DNA of 64,000 nt from Paenibacillus lutrae. Lineage in GTDB: Bacteria > Bacillota > Bacilli > Paenibacillales > NBRC-103111. The stretch lies in contig NZ_RHLK01000002.1 of assembly GCF_009757775.1 (NCBI RefSeq), positions 378,113 through 442,112 of the forward strand, given 5' to 3'. This document shows positions 1 to 8,854 of the stretch, one piece after another. The first letter of the stretch is position 1. Each line of letters starts with the position of its first letter. Below the pieces are notes generated by a model that saw nothing but the letters and a program-made list of their open reading frames with translations, did no database searches and had not been told where the DNA came from. The position numbers were made by a program, and so were the translations under genes.

Positions 1-103
1 GATATCGATAGTATGCGCTCCTCCATACATCAAGTAATTCACATAGCAGAGTCACTGGGTAAAAATCAGATAACTCCTCGATAATTGCATACTTGCCTTT
101 CAC
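1..103 (-). CDS. IS3-family transposase OrfB, 5' part only
   Basis: In this frame the minus strand reads GTG-KGKYAIIEEL and further on YPVTLLCELL and RSAYYRY, the usual start of an IS3 OrfB before its DDE integrase core, which lies outside the window. The GTG would overlap the TGA that ends the shifted orfA frame (GTGA). Only about 34 codons are visible, so activity cannot be judged. Confidence 0.6.
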   Translation of the reverse strand, partial: MKGKYAIIEELSDFYPVTLLCELLDVWRSAYYRY

Positions 104-122
104 ACCTCCCGTTTCCAGATTT

Positions 123-395
123 CTAAGCACTTTTTAGTACCTTATTCTCCCGTTGAAGTTGTTGGTTGTAACGATCCTTATTTATATACTCTTCTCGGCG
201 GCCTCTGTTATCCAATAATCCGTATTCGCCTTGTTTCCTGAATTTATACCCCCATTTACGAACTCTATCTTTATCTTGTATTCCATACTTTTCTGTAATC
301 TGCTTGTACGTCCATTTATCCTCCTCGTGTAAACGAACGGCTTCTTTCCTAACTTCATTTGAATACAATTTATTCGTTTGCTCTCTTTTCCTCAT
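123..395 (-). CDS. IS3-family transposase OrfA (helix-turn-helix)
   Basis: This 90-residue basic protein carries a helix-turn-helix (about residues 12-50, motif YKQITEKYGI) and a C-terminal leucine-zipper-like stretch, as in IS3 OrfA proteins that bind the inverted repeats. It stops just after VLKSA. Slipping back one base on the A5 run (near 130-135) would continue as KKCLEIWKREV before a TGA that overlaps the orfB start. The early stop is therefore either a programmed -1 frameshift site or the loss of one A. Both readings fit. Confidence 0.75.
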   Translation of the reverse strand: MRKREQTNKLYSNEVRKEAVRLHEEDKWTYKQITEKYGIQDKDRVRKWGYKFRKQGEYGLLDNRGRREEYINKDRYNQQLQRENKVLKSA

Positions 396-635
396 AAAAA
401 TACACCCCTAAAGTATCATCGGTTTCCCATATGGGTTTTTCCAATGTCTACTATAAGGGGTGCACTTCATTACGATGAGAGGGCTTTTTGTCGGTCGCAG
501 ATATTCTTGTTCATGCAGAAACGATGAAACATTGGAGCGCATATACGCCGGCAAGACCGTTACATTTGGCGGACTTCGCCGCAGCCCCAGGGCGCTCCGG
601 GTTCATCAGCCCTATATGCTGCCTGGCTTACTAAG

Positions 636-1532
636 CTACTTGTCTTTCTTCTCGACGCGTTCGTGCATCCACTCTTCATAGCACTGAATAGCGGCGGCGA
701 GGTCTTCTTCGCCGAGGCCTTTGCTCAGTCCCATCTGGAAGACGGTCGTTGCGGCATGAAGAGCAGGGGCCGGAAGCTGAAACTTTCCGGTCAGTTCCGA
801 AGCGAGCAGCAGGTCTTTCAGCATCAATTTCAGCGAGAACTGGTTGCTGAAATCGCGTTCGATGATCTTAGGTCCTTTGAGCTCAGCCTGCTTGCTGCCG
901 GCAGAGCCGGCTTGTACGATCTGAAGGAACTGCTCAGGCGCGAGCCCGGCTTTGGTCGCGATGGACAAGCCCTCCATCAGTCCGATGGCATTGATGCCGA
1001 CGATGGTGTTGTGGGCAAGCTTGGCATACGACCCGGAGCCGGAGGGCCCCATGTACAGCACCTTGCTGCCCAGTTCACTCAGCAGCGCATGCTGGCCCTC
1101 GAACACATCGCGGTCGCCGCCGACCATGAACACGAGCGTAGCGGCTTCGGCGGCTGGCTTGCTGCCGGTCACTGGCGCGTCGAGGAAGCTTGCATTCCTC
1201 GCGCCCAGGTCCGCATGAAGCCGCTGGCTAAGTGAAGGCGAGATTGTGCTGCTGTCGATGACGGTCACTCCGTCTTTGACAGATCGCAGCACACCGTTCT
1301 CGCCATAGAACGCGTCTTCTACCACGGAGTCGTTGCTCAGCATGGTGAAGACCACGTCGGCCTGCGCAGCGGCCTCGGCCGGGGTAGCCGCAACCGATGC
1401 TCCTGCCCGGGCAAGCTCATCTGTCTTATCCGTGCTGCGGTTATAGACCGTGACGGGATACCCTTTGCGGACCAGATTAAGCGCCATCGGCTTGCCCATG
1501 GTTCCCATTCCAATAAATCCGATACGTTTCAT
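636..1532 (-). CDS. NAD(P)-dependent beta-hydroxyacid dehydrogenase (3-hydroxyisobutyrate dehydrogenase-like)
   Basis: This 298-residue cytosolic oxidoreductase should oxidise a beta-hydroxyacid with NAD(P). The N-terminus has the Rossmann motif GFIGMGTMG (residues 5-13). The substrate-binding loop DAPVTGSKPAA and the catalytic-lysine helix AKLAHNTIVG follow in family order, and the length is normal. An RBS-like AGAGGTGATT precedes the ATG. The family includes 3-hydroxyisobutyrate, tartronate-semialdehyde and glyoxylate reductases. The sequence does not separate these, so the substrate is left open. It stands alone, with an IS element downstream and pgi diverging upstream. Confidence 0.85.
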   Translation of the reverse strand: MKRIGFIGMGTMGKPMALNLVRKGYPVTVYNRSTDKTDELARAGASVAATPAEAAAQADVVFTMLSNDSVVEDAFYGENGVLRSVKDGVTVIDSSTISPSLSQRLHADLGARNASFLDAPVTGSKPAAEAATLVFMVGGDRDVFEGQHALLSELGSKVLYMGPSGSGSYAKLAHNTIVGINAIGLMEGLSIATKAGLAPEQFLQIVQAGSAGSKQAELKGPKIIERDFSNQFSLKLMLKDLLLASELTGKFQLPAPALHAATTVFQMGLSKGLGEEDLAAAIQCYEEWMHERVEKKDK

Positions 1533-1869
1533 GTGTAATCACCTCTTCAAGAGTTGGACGGACATCAACATTTCACTTGCAACTTATCCGGAAAGCTTTT
1601 ATAGTAAGAAATCAATGCGGGCATGAAGCAGAAGGCGCGGCTGCCGTGAGACAAATACGGCCAATCTGGTCATACTAGCGGAAGTAAGAAGCGCCGGCAG
1701 TAGAGAGAACTTTCCCGCGGGTAACCGTTTCCTTCACGACGTTGTAATTTGTACATAGCCAAGAAGAGGAACCGTTTCTTAAGCTCCTTGTGTACAATTA
1801 CGTGTATGGCTCTAATTGTAGCATGTTTACATGCGGGCGGCACGCGAAAAGCGCCTGTGAGGGGAAGAC

Positions 1870-1898
1870 TTGCAGACAGCGGAGAAGAAAAGTATGCT
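1870..1898 (+). promoter_or_regulatory. SigA-type promoter of pgi
   Basis: TTGCAG and TATGCT are spaced by 17 bp. Transcription would start near 1905, leaving a leader of under 30 nt that holds the GAGGAGG ribosome site of the TTG start. This position rules out the upstream ATG as the pgi start. The rest of 1533-1869 shows nothing recognisable. Confidence 0.6.
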
Positions 1899-1931
1899 AG
1901 TATAAAAAGTTCAACCGAGGAGGAGAGCAAG

Positions 1932-3287
1932 TTGACCCAAAAGCTTCAATTTGATTACAGCAAAGCGCTGGGCTTCGTTAACCAGCATGAGATTGATTAC
2001 TTGGCCGAACCGATTCGTACCGCGCATGACCAGCTTCATAACGGAACCGGTGCCGGCAGTGATTACCTGGGTTGGATCGATTTGCCCGTTAATTATGATC
2101 AAGAGGAATTCGCCCGCATCCAGAAAGCGGCTAAGCAAATTCAATCCGATTCCGAAGCTCTGATCGTGATCGGTATCGGCGGCTCCTACCTGGGTGCGCG
2201 CGCAGCTATCGAGATGCTGTCCCATTCTTTTTATAACCTGCTTGATAAAGATAAGCGCAAAACGCCGGCTGTTTATTTTGTAGGTCAAAATATCAGTTCT
2301 ACATATGTCACGCACCTTCTGGAACTTCTGGAAGGCAAAGATTTCTCCGTTAACGTTATTTCCAAATCCGGTACGACAACCGAACCGGCTATCGCCTTCC
2401 GTATTTTCCGCGAACTGCTGGAGAAGAAATACGGCAAAGAAGCGGCACGCAAGCGTATTTATGCAACGACTGACCGTGAAAAAGGCGCTTTGAAGCAGCT
2501 TGCAAACGGAGAAGGCTACGAATCTTTCGTCATTCCCGATGATGTAGGCGGCCGGTATTCCGTATTGACAGCAGTAGGGCTCCTGCCGATTGCTGTTGCG
2601 GGCATCGATATTGATTCCATGATGCAGGGCGCGGCTGAGGCGCGGGAAGCTTTCTCGAATCCGGACCTGAGCGAGAACCTGAGCTATCAATATGCAGCCG
2701 TGCGCAACGCCTTGTACCGCAAAGGCAAGACGACCGAAATCCTCGTCAACTATGAGCCGTCCCTGCACTACGTATCGGAGTGGTGGAAGCAGCTGTATGG
2801 CGAGAGCGAAGGCAAAGACGGCAAGGGGATTTTCCCGGCGGCTGTCGACTTCACAACAGATCTGCATTCCATGGGCCAGTTCATCCAGGAAGGCAACCGT
2901 AATCTGTTCGAGACACTCCTTCTGGTTAACCAGTCCGCAGAAGAGATTGTGATCGGAACCGACGCCGACAATCTGGACGGACTTAATTTCCTGAGCGGCC
3001 AGACCATGGATTTCGTGAACAAGAAAGCATTCCAGGGCACCATGCTGGCCCATACCGATGGAGGCGTGCCGAACCTCATCGTGACTCTGCCGGATACATC
3101 TGCCCATACTTTCGGCTACATGGTGTATTTCTTTGAGAAAGCTTGCGGCATCAGCGGCTACCTGCTGGGCGTGAATCCATTCGACCAGCCGGGAGTAGAG
3201 GCTTACAAGAAGAATATGTTCGCCTTGCTCGGCAAACCGGGTTATGAAGAGGACAAAGCAAGACTGGAAGCCCGTTTGCAAGATTAG
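1932..3287 (+). CDS. pgi: Glucose-6-phosphate isomerase
   Basis: Pgi interconverts glucose-6-phosphate and fructose-6-phosphate in glycolysis and gluconeogenesis. The open frame extends back to an ATG at 1749, but those 61 extra codons show no homology and lie over the promoter. The TTG at 1932 has GAGGAGG 8 bases upstream and gives a 451-residue protein beginning [15 protein letters not shown], matching Bacillus-type Pgi in length and start. The sugar-isomerase signatures [21 protein letters not shown] and [14 protein letters not shown] are present. It is a single gene with its own promoter and terminator. Confidence 0.95.
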   Translation: MTQKLQFDYSKALGFVNQHEIDYLAEPIRTAHDQLHNGTGAGSDYLGWIDLPVNYDQEEFARIQKAAKQIQSDSEALIVIGIGGSYLGARAAIEMLSHSFYNLLDKDKRKTPAVYFVGQNISSTYVTHLLELLEGKDFSVNVISKSGTTTEPAIAFRIFRELLEKKYGKEAARKRIYATTDREKGALKQLANGEGYESFVIPDDVGGRYSVLTAVGLLPIAVAGIDIDSMMQGAAEAREAFSNPDLSENLSYQYAAVRNALYRKGKTTEILVNYEPSLHYVSEWWKQLYGESEGKDGKGIFPAAVDFTTDLHSMGQFIQEGNRNLFETLLLVNQSAEEIVIGTDADNLDGLNFLSGQTMDFVNKKAFQGTMLAHTDGGVPNLIVTLPDTSAHTFGYMVYFFEKACGISGYLLGVNPFDQPGVEAYKKNMFALLGKPGYEEDKARLEARLQD

Positions 3288-3357
3288 GAAGAACTTACAA
3301 TTATTTTTGTGAAAAACTTCAATAATAACCGGGAATAATCCCCGGTTTAAGCGCCAG

Positions 3358-3393
3358 CAGGCCTTTTCCCCAGCGGAAAGGCCTGTTTTTTAT
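3358..3393 (+). terminator. Rho-independent terminator of pgi
   Basis: A 9-bp stem (CAGGCCTTT / AAAGGCCTG) with a 10-base loop is followed by TTTTTTATT, 70 bp after the pgi stop. Confidence 0.85.
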
Positions 3394-3499
3394 TGGGAAA
3401 AATTTTATAACTAAATTAGCTATTGTACTAATATTCTGATTTGTGTAAAATGTAATGAAACAGAATTGAACATGCTAAGAAATGGAATGAAGAACGATT

Positions 3500-4138
3500 A
3501 TGATTGAATCTTACAGAACCGTACAGAAGCTCGCATCGGCTGAAATTACGATCAGGCGTTCTCGTTTTATCGGTCAAGCAATTCCTGTCGCAACCGAGCA
3601 GGAAGCGGTTGATTTTATTACAAGCGTTAAGAAACAGCACTCGATGGCGACACACAATTGTTCTGCTTACATGATCGGCGAGCGCTGCGAGATCCAGAAA
3701 CAATCCGATGACGGAGAGCCGAGCGGAACGGCGGGTAAGCCGATTCTTGAAGTCATCAGAAATATGAATCTAACGAATGTTGCGGTCGTCGTGACTCGTT
3801 ATTTCGGCGGAATTATGCTGGGAGCGGGAGGACTTATCCGTGCTTACACAGATGGAGCTGTAGCAGGTATTGCGGCGGCTGGGCCCGTCTACAAAGTGAG
3901 CCATCAGGAAGTGATGGCCGAGATTGATTATACGTGGTTGGGTAAGCTGGAAAATGAACTGCATAACCGTAACACGCTGATGGGTGATACTGAGTTTACC
4001 GATAAGGTGCTGCTTCGCTGTTTCCCGGTTTCTTCGGAATCAGAGGCTTTTGCAGAATGGCTTACCGATCTGACTCAGGGCCAGGGCGTCATTATTCGCG
4101 GCGAACATACATATATCGAACATAAAGAACTGCCGTAG
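3500..4138 (+). CDS. yigZ: YigZ / IMPACT-family protein
   Basis: This 212-residue protein has the N-terminal UPF0029/Impact domain (about residues 15-125) with the motifs DDGEPSGTAGKP and VVTRYFGGIMLGAGGLIRAY, then a small ferredoxin-like C-terminal domain. Bacterial members (Bacillus YvyE, E. coli YigZ) are cytosolic and of uncertain role. Eukaryotic IMPACT regulates translation. The length is normal. The ribosome site before the ATG is weak. A TetR-family gene follows on the same strand after 35 bp, so the two may be co-transcribed. Confidence 0.85.
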   Translation: MIESYRTVQKLASAEITIRRSRFIGQAIPVATEQEAVDFITSVKKQHSMATHNCSAYMIGERCEIQKQSDDGEPSGTAGKPILEVIRNMNLTNVAVVVTRYFGGIMLGAGGLIRAYTDGAVAGIAAAGPVYKVSHQEVMAEIDYTWLGKLENELHNRNTLMGDTEFTDKVLLRCFPVSSESEAFAEWLTDLTQGQGVIIRGEHTYIEHKELP

Positions 4139-4173
4139 ACAATTTCATATACCACCGAAGCGGAGGGATTCTT

Positions 4174-4812
4174 ATGGCGAGGAAAGCAGTCGCTCAGGAA
4201 CTTAGCAGAGAGCGGATTCTTTTGGAGGCCAGAGAGTTATTCGTAACTTGCGGCTATCGCGCTTTAACGATGCGAAGCATCGCTAAAGCAATGGGGTACA
4301 GCCATGGCGCATTATACTATCATTTTAAAGAAAAGGCGGAGCTGTTTAACGCACTGATTATGCAGGATTTCAGCGATCTCCTGCAGCGCCAGCGGCAGAC
4401 TATCGTCGAATCTGCTGTTCTTGGTGTTCCGCTTCTGCAGAAGCTGATGTTGGAGTTCATCCAGTTCGGTCTGGATAACCCGCATCATTACGAAATCATG
4501 TTTATGATCCGCGATGAAGAACTACGCCAGTATTCCCGCTCTGAGCAGGCCAAGTGCTTCGACCTGTTCTCGACCGTAGTTCGGCAGATCTTGGCGGGCC
4601 AGCCGGACTCGGCGGAGCAGGCTTACCGGATTCCTTGGAATCTCTTTATGTCCATGCACGGCTTTATTTCTTATTCGATTCATTACGGACAGACATTCGA
4701 AGAGATGGAGAGAATGGCTGAAGAACATGTTGAGATGCTGTGCACCAACCTGCTCTCCAGCAACTTCTCCGAGCTGCCTGCCGTGAGCAGGCTCAGTCAC
4801 GAAACAGCTTGA
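4174..4812 (+). CDS. TetR/AcrR-family transcriptional regulator
   Basis: This 212-residue regulator has an N-terminal helix-turn-helix of TetR type (about residues 12-58, motifs TMRSIAKAMGYSHGALYYHF and KAELFNAL). The C-terminal ligand domain is variable and gives no clue to the inducer. The RBS GGAGGG sits 7 bases before the ATG. Its last 20 bp overlap the convergent yjbQ gene tail to tail. No efflux gene lies beside it, so its target cannot be inferred from context. Confidence 0.85.
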   Translation: MARKAVAQELSRERILLEARELFVTCGYRALTMRSIAKAMGYSHGALYYHFKEKAELFNALIMQDFSDLLQRQRQTIVESAVLGVPLLQKLMLEFIQFGLDNPHHYEIMFMIRDEELRQYSRSEQAKCFDLFSTVVRQILAGQPDSAEQAYRIPWNLFMSMHGFISYSIHYGQTFEEMERMAEEHVEMLCTNLLSSNFSELPAVSRLSHETA

Positions 4813-5197
4813 CGGTATAAGTGCGGTCGCGCGGTCCGTCGAATTCGCAGAAGTAAATTCCTTGCCATTGTCCCAGATGAAGCTTCCCGTCCGATATAAG
4901 AACGGTCTGGGAAGTGCCGACCAGCATAGCCTTCAGATGGGCGGCGGTATTACCTTCGGCATGGCGGTCGCCGGGCTGTTTCCAGGGAAAGACATCGCTC
5001 AGACGCATAAGCACATCATGTCTTACATCGGGATCGGCATTTTCATTAATGGCGATACCGGCCGTGGTATGAGGGCAATAGATCACGGCCATCCCGTCTT
5101 CCACTGCATACTGTTTGATCAGATCGGCAATGATTGAAGTGATCTCTACCATTTCGTCCTTTTCATGAGTCCGCAGATTAAATGTATACAGGTTCAT
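4793..5197 (-). CDS. yjbQ: YjbQ / UPF0047 family protein
   Basis: This is a 134-residue single-domain protein of the YjbQ family, annotated elsewhere as secondary thiamine-phosphate synthase because overproduction can replace ThiE. Its physiological role is unsettled. The diagnostic stretches CPHTTAGIAINENADPD, EGNTAAHLKA and LGQWQGIYFCEFDGPR cover the metal-binding histidines and the active-site cleft. The length is normal. GAGGAGG precedes the ATG. It converges on the TetR gene with a 20-bp overlap. Confidence 0.88.
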   Translation of the reverse strand: MNLYTFNLRTHEKDEMVEITSIIADLIKQYAVEDGMAVIYCPHTTAGIAINENADPDVRHDVLMRLSDVFPWKQPGDRHAEGNTAAHLKAMLVGTSQTVLISDGKLHLGQWQGIYFCEFDGPRDRTYTVKLFRD

Positions 5198-5269
5198 GGT
5201 ATTTCCTCCTCTTGGGCGATTCGGCTCCTAAAACATGTTACAATGGAAGCATAACCGGATAATGAGAGG

Positions 5270-5503
5270 ATGAAACGTATGGATTTGGCGGTATGGTCGG
5301 AACAGAACGTTGAATACATGTTTGATGAAATCAAAAAAAAGCTCAGGATGGCAACGGGAGGCTCTATCAAAGCCTCGAATGTCACCCATGAACAATATGA
5401 AGACCTGAAAGACCTGTACGACCTTGTCATGAGCAAGCCGAATTTCAGCATCAGTGAAATTGATGCGATTACAGTGGAAATCGGTAAGCTGCGCAAGGGG
5501 TAG
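5270..5503 (+). CDS. yfkK: DUF1128 family protein (YfkK-like)
   Basis: This small (77 aa) acidic helical cytosolic protein resembles Bacillus YfkK along its length, with the features NVEYMFDEIKKKL and YEDLKDLYDLV and the ending IGKLRKG. Its function is unknown. GAGAGGATG lies before the start, and a strong terminator follows, so it is a single-gene unit. Confidence 0.8.
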   Translation: MKRMDLAVWSEQNVEYMFDEIKKKLRMATGGSIKASNVTHEQYEDLKDLYDLVMSKPNFSISEIDAITVEIGKLRKG

Positions 5504-5542
5504 CCCGGGATCGGACCGGAATCTGAGGATTCGCGTCCACGA

Positions 5543-5589
5543 GTCTGTTTGCTGAAGAGACGTTCTCTTTCTGCGGACAGGCTTTTTTT
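5543..5589 (+). terminator. Terminator after the yfkK-like gene
   Basis: A long imperfect stem (GTCTGTTTGCTGAAGAGA against TCTCTTTCTGCGGACAGGC, with G-U pairs) is followed by TTTTTTT. Confidence 0.8.
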
Positions 5590-5741
5590 GCGTGCGGAGA
5601 ACTGAGGCTGTCTGAACGGGCTGTTTGTTGACTCCTATTTTTTCTTCTACAGGGGACAGCCATCCAATCGCAGAAACCTTGTGAAGCGTATCCTGTTAAT
5701 GCAGTGGCATTCGTATTCGCTGTAATAGGGAGGTGGACGGC

Positions 5742-6041
5742 ATGAAATCAACACTTCGTAATGATGCGGAAAAACTCGTCGGCCAGAATATTGTGGCAGT
5801 CCGCAAAGACGGTTCGATGGTTAGAGGAAAACTGGAGCGTATTAAAGGCAATGAACTGATTCTTACACCGGAAGAAGGCACCGCGCAGACTCGTGCGATC
5901 ATTCCTCTGGTTCTGTTTGATCTGCTCGCTATAGGAACTTATGGCGGTTATGGCGGCTATGGGGGCTATGGTCCATATGGCGGCGGCTATGGATACGGTC
6001 CTTACGGTGGCGGATTTGGAGGCCCGGGTTTCTTCTGGTAA
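5742..6041 (+). CDS. LSm-like small protein with Gly/Tyr-rich tail
   Basis: The ATG is preceded by AGGGAGGTGG. An in-frame GTG three codons upstream lies inside that ribosome site and is not used here. The 99-residue product has two parts. Residues about 10-55 (QNIVAVRKDGSMVRGKLERI, then NELILTP) look like a small beta-barrel of LSm or exosporium/coat type. Residues about 64-99 are made of GGYGGYG-type repeats ending GFFW. Such tails occur in coat and sticky surface proteins of spore formers. No enzymatic function is suggested, and neighbouring genes also look spore-related. Confidence 0.6.
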   Translation: MKSTLRNDAEKLVGQNIVAVRKDGSMVRGKLERIKGNELILTPEEGTAQTRAIIPLVLFDLLAIGTYGGYGGYGGYGPYGGGYGYGPYGGGFGGPGFFW

Positions 6042-6068
6042 TACCGATTTGGATTGGAAAAGGTGTTT

Positions 6069-6107
6069 GGGCTGCATGTTCCGCAAGGGGCCTGCAGCTT
6101 TTTTTTA
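6069..6107 (+). terminator. Terminator after the Gly/Tyr-rich protein gene
   Basis: GCTGCA and TGCAGC arms enclose a 16-base loop and are followed by a run of eight T. Confidence 0.7.
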
Positions 6108-6229
6108 TGCGCGTGCATTTAAGCAGGCAGGGATCCAAGGAAGAGGCGGCTATTGCAGGAGTAGCACCCCCGGCGGATAATCATACACTGAATAAAGCCC
6201 AGAGAACTCAGGAAGGGAAGCGAAGCAGC

Positions 6230-6883
6230 ATGGGAGACAGCGGAGATCGGACCCGGCGGGAGTGGGAACGTAAATACGGCTATAGCGAGGGAGGGATGCC
6301 TTCCTTTGAATTGATCTTTGGAGGCAGAGACAGTTTATTCGCAGACATGTCCGAGCGTATCCGGCAAGATCCGGTCAATACCGGCTGGCTCGATGAATGG
6401 CTGGAACAAATACTCCGGCGGGCCATACCGGACTTCCGTATGCCGGATTGGATGATGACGGATGAAGAAAGGCCTGAAGTTCCGCGGCGGTCTCCTTCGG
6501 ACGAAATGAAGAAAGATGCGAGCCGGGTAAAGGATCAAGAAAAGCCGCAGGCCGGAAGAACTAGCAGAACGCAGCCACATAAGGTGGAAGGCCTTCTTGC
6601 CAATACCCGGACCCTTCCTCCTTTATCCAACAGTACAATTGCGCCTCTGGCTTATGACATAAGTGAAGGAGAAGGCGAACTGATCCTGAAGGTGCATTTG
6701 CCCGCTGGAGTTGAAACGGATAAGATTCGTCTGCTGCCGCATCGTACCAGCATGACACTCTCCGGAGGCGACCTCAAAGGTACCCGGAAAATCCGGCTGT
6801 TTCGTACGATTCTGCCGGAGCAATGCCGGGTCAGCAGAACTTCGTCGTGTCTGGTAATCCGGGCGCCGTTAGCCGGAAGATGA
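6230..6883 (+). CDS. Hsp20 / alpha-crystallin-like protein, probably spore-associated
   Basis: The ATG has GGAAGGGAAG upstream. The 41 codons before it in the open frame overlap the previous terminator and are left out. The 217-residue product has a charged N-terminal half with no known domain. The C-terminal half (about residues 135-215) has the beta-sandwich pattern of small heat-shock proteins (ELILKVHLPAGVETDKIRLLP, SMTLSGG). The I-x-I tail of true chaperones is not obvious. Bacillus coat proteins such as CotM, CotP and GerT are alpha-crystallin-like, and the next gene is a SASP, so a spore role is plausible but inferred. Confidence 0.55.
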   Translation: MGDSGDRTRREWERKYGYSEGGMPSFELIFGGRDSLFADMSERIRQDPVNTGWLDEWLEQILRRAIPDFRMPDWMMTDEERPEVPRRSPSDEMKKDASRVKDQEKPQAGRTSRTQPHKVEGLLANTRTLPPLSNSTIAPLAYDISEGEGELILKVHLPAGVETDKIRLLPHRTSMTLSGGDLKGTRKIRLFRTILPEQCRVSRTSSCLVIRAPLAGR

Positions 6884-7155
6884 TCCCATTTTGTGGTTAG
6901 GGCCGATCATGGTTCGGTATGGTTGTATGGTCCGTTAGCAGTCCGGCACTAGGCGCGATTGGGAGGATCCCAGAGCAAAAAGCCGCAGTCGGTTGAAGGC
7001 AAACGACCCGCTACTGCTGATGGGGAGGCTTCTTCAACGAGCTGCGGCTCTGCCTGGTCTCAGGCCTGAGATTCATGCCGCTGGGCGGGCTATGTGCCGG
7101 CAAAATGGAATCCAGCGCCAGCTGCAGGGCAACTACTGATGACGGATTGCGGGAA

Positions 7156-7443
7156 TCAGCGTGGTTCTCGGCTTTGGAGCTGCTGCTGTGCCATCCGGAC
7201 CAGTTCCCGGACCATCCGTCCGCCGATCTGTCCGCCAATCCGGCCGGCATCCTCGGTGCGGAGTTGTCCGTTGCTGCCGGGGACAAGCGGGATACCGAGC
7301 GACTGCGCCACTTCATATTTCACCTGATTAGGCTGCTCAGGCGATACCTTGTAGCCGGCCTCACGCATAACTTCCGCCTTGAATCTGTCCAGACTCCGCT
7401 CACTTCCGGGAAAGGCAGCTCTGCGGCTGCGTCTTCTAGCCAT
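7156..7443 (-). CDS. Alpha/beta-type small acid-soluble spore protein
   Basis: The 95-residue protein has a basic N-terminus followed by the conserved SASP core. The core comprises a GPR-protease-like site (KYEVAQSLGIPL), the NGQL turn and GGQIGGRMVRELVRMA. Such proteins coat spore DNA and protect it from UV and heat, and are degraded at germination. The N-terminal extension of about 40 residues is longer than in the shortest family members. AGGAGGTGAC precedes the start. Expression would be expected from a SigG promoter, which I did not identify. Confidence 0.85.
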   Translation of the reverse strand: MARRRSRRAAFPGSERSLDRFKAEVMREAGYKVSPEQPNQVKYEVAQSLGIPLVPGSNGQLRTEDAGRIGGQIGGRMVRELVRMAQQQLQSREPR

Positions 7444-7516
7444 ACTGTCACCTCCTGTGGTTAGTTAGGATACCCAGGAGCTGCAGCGGTATGAGCAGGA
7501 GAGGAGGCGGATCGAA

Positions 7517-8524
7517 TTAATTGTAGATCGGTTCTCCTTGGGCGCGAGTCGCATCTGTTTCTTTTACATAAGAACGGGAAGACAAGGTTTTCTCAATTAA
7601 GTAGAGCGGGCGGTGTTTGACCTCGCGGTAAATTTTGCCGATATATTCGCCTATCAGTCCCAGGGCAAGCAGCTGTACTCCGCCGATGAACCAGACGGAC
7701 AGAATAAGCGATGTCCAACCGGACACTGCTGTACCCATTAACTTGGAGATGATGGCATACACGCCTGCGAACACACTGAAGATGGAGAAGAGAAAACCAG
7801 TCAGTGTCACAAGCCGGATCGGTTTAACGCTAAAGGAAGTGATGCCGTCCAGTGCAAACGAAACCATTTTGCGAAGCGGGTATTTGGATTCTCCGGCGAA
7901 GCGTTCCTTCCGTTCATACATGACTTCAGCCGTACGCAGTCCGAGCAGGGGCACGATGCCGCGCAGGAAGACATTCACTTCTTTGTATTCGGCCAGGTAA
8001 TCGAGAGCGCGGCGGCTCAGCAGGCGGTAATCGGCATGATTGTATTTAATTTGAACGCCGAGCCGGTGCATGAGTTTGTAGAAAGATTCTGCCGTTGTTT
8101 TTTTGAACCAGGTGTCGGTTACACGGGCGCTTCGGATTCCATATACCACTTCGGCTCCCTCATGGTATTTCACCACGAACTCCCGGATCGCATCGGTATC
8201 GTCCTGCAGGTCCGCATCAATCGAAATGGTGATATCCGAAGTTTGCCGGGCCGTCATAAGACCGGCCAGCAGAGCGTTCTGGTGTCCTGCATTGCGGGCA
8301 AGCTTCACACCCGTTACAAAATCGTGAGAACGGCTGTACTGCTCAATGAGCGCCCAAGTGCGGTCTCTGCTGCCGTCATCCACGAAAAGTACAGTGCTAT
8401 GGGCGCTGACGAGCTTGTCGTCGATAAGGTCGTGTAGAACCTTGTCGAGCCGGCCCACGGTTTCATGAAGCACTTCCTCCTCGTTATAGCAGGGTACCAC
8501 TATGATCAGAACGGGAGTAGACAT
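7517..8524 (-). CDS. Family 2 glycosyltransferase, DPM1/GtrB-like membrane enzyme
   Basis: This 335-residue membrane enzyme has a cytosolic GT-A domain (residues 1-225) with VPCYNEEEVLHE, FVDDGSRD and the metal-binding DADLQDD. Two C-terminal transmembrane helices follow (about 230-260 and 270-295). This layout matches transferases that load a sugar onto undecaprenyl phosphate for later transfer to wall polymers or lipoteichoic acid (CsbB, YkoT, GtrB types). The sugar cannot be told. No flippase or polymer gene lies beside it. Confidence 0.85.
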   Translation of the reverse strand: MSTPVLIIVVPCYNEEEVLHETVGRLDKVLHDLIDDKLVSAHSTVLFVDDGSRDRTWALIEQYSRSHDFVTGVKLARNAGHQNALLAGLMTARQTSDITISIDADLQDDTDAIREFVVKYHEGAEVVYGIRSARVTDTWFKKTTAESFYKLMHRLGVQIKYNHADYRLLSRRALDYLAEYKEVNVFLRGIVPLLGLRTAEVMYERKERFAGESKYPLRKMVSFALDGITSFSVKPIRLVTLTGFLFSIFSVFAGVYAIISKLMGTAVSGWTSLILSVWFIGGVQLLALGLIGEYIGKIYREVKHRPLYLIEKTLSSRSYVKETDATRAQGEPIYN

Positions 8525-8822
8525 CCACTTTCGTCTCCTTTCTTTGCTGAGAGCTTATTTCTTTTATATTCCGTTCAAGTCACATTTAGTTTTTACAGCT
8601 TTCCTTATTGTAAACAAGTCCTTCTTTCTAAACAAGATAAATGATGGGAGAGATTGTCAACCGCTACTGGCGAGTAAAGAGCTGTGGAAAGAGGGCAGAT
8701 CTTATCGTTGGAGGCGCAGTCCAAATAAACATGCCAAGCGGGATATACAGGAGAAATAATGAAGCGAATCCGCTAATAAACTATCTAGGAGAGACATGAA
8801 AAGCTTTGGATCAGCATACAGA
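8525..8822. other. Divergent intergenic stretch, nothing recognised
   Basis: Between the glycosyltransferase start and the peroxide-type boxes of the catalase gene I see no gene, repeat or stable hairpin. It presumably holds the leftward promoter of the glycosyltransferase. Confidence 0.4.
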
Positions 8823-8854
8823 TTATAATAATTACAAAGTTATAATGATTCTAT
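8823..8854 (+). promoter_or_regulatory. Tandem PerR-box-like sites before catalase
   Basis: TTATAATAATTACAA (8823-8837) differs at one position from the Bacillus PerR box TTATAATNATTATAA. TTATAATGATTCTAT (8840-8854) follows directly with two mismatches and touches the -35 element. PerR bound here would block polymerase until peroxide oxidises it. The assignment rests on sequence only. Confidence 0.7.

Larger units (their letters stand above)
1..469 (-). mobile_element. IS3-family insertion sequence, cut by the window edge
   Basis: The element reads leftward and runs off the window. Its outer inverted repeat is visible on the minus strand as TGAAGTGCACCCC (complement of 457-469), a terminus common in IS3/IS150-like elements. 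Behind it lie orfA and the first codons of orfB. The other terminus and any target duplication are not visible, so completeness cannot be judged. It ends 166 bp short of the 3' end of the neighbouring dehydrogenase gene and interrupts no recognisable reading frame. Confidence 0.8.

Noticed and set aside
1911-3281. Long open frame (456 codons) antisense to pgi
   Set aside because: Pgi is unquestionably the real gene. The opposite frame is open because of codon bias, and its product is Cys/His-rich with no domain.
6960-7010. Possible terminator after the SASP gene on the minus strand
   Set aside because: A T run is present (GGCTTTTTGCTC) but the upstream stem has several mismatches, so I do not list it as a feature.
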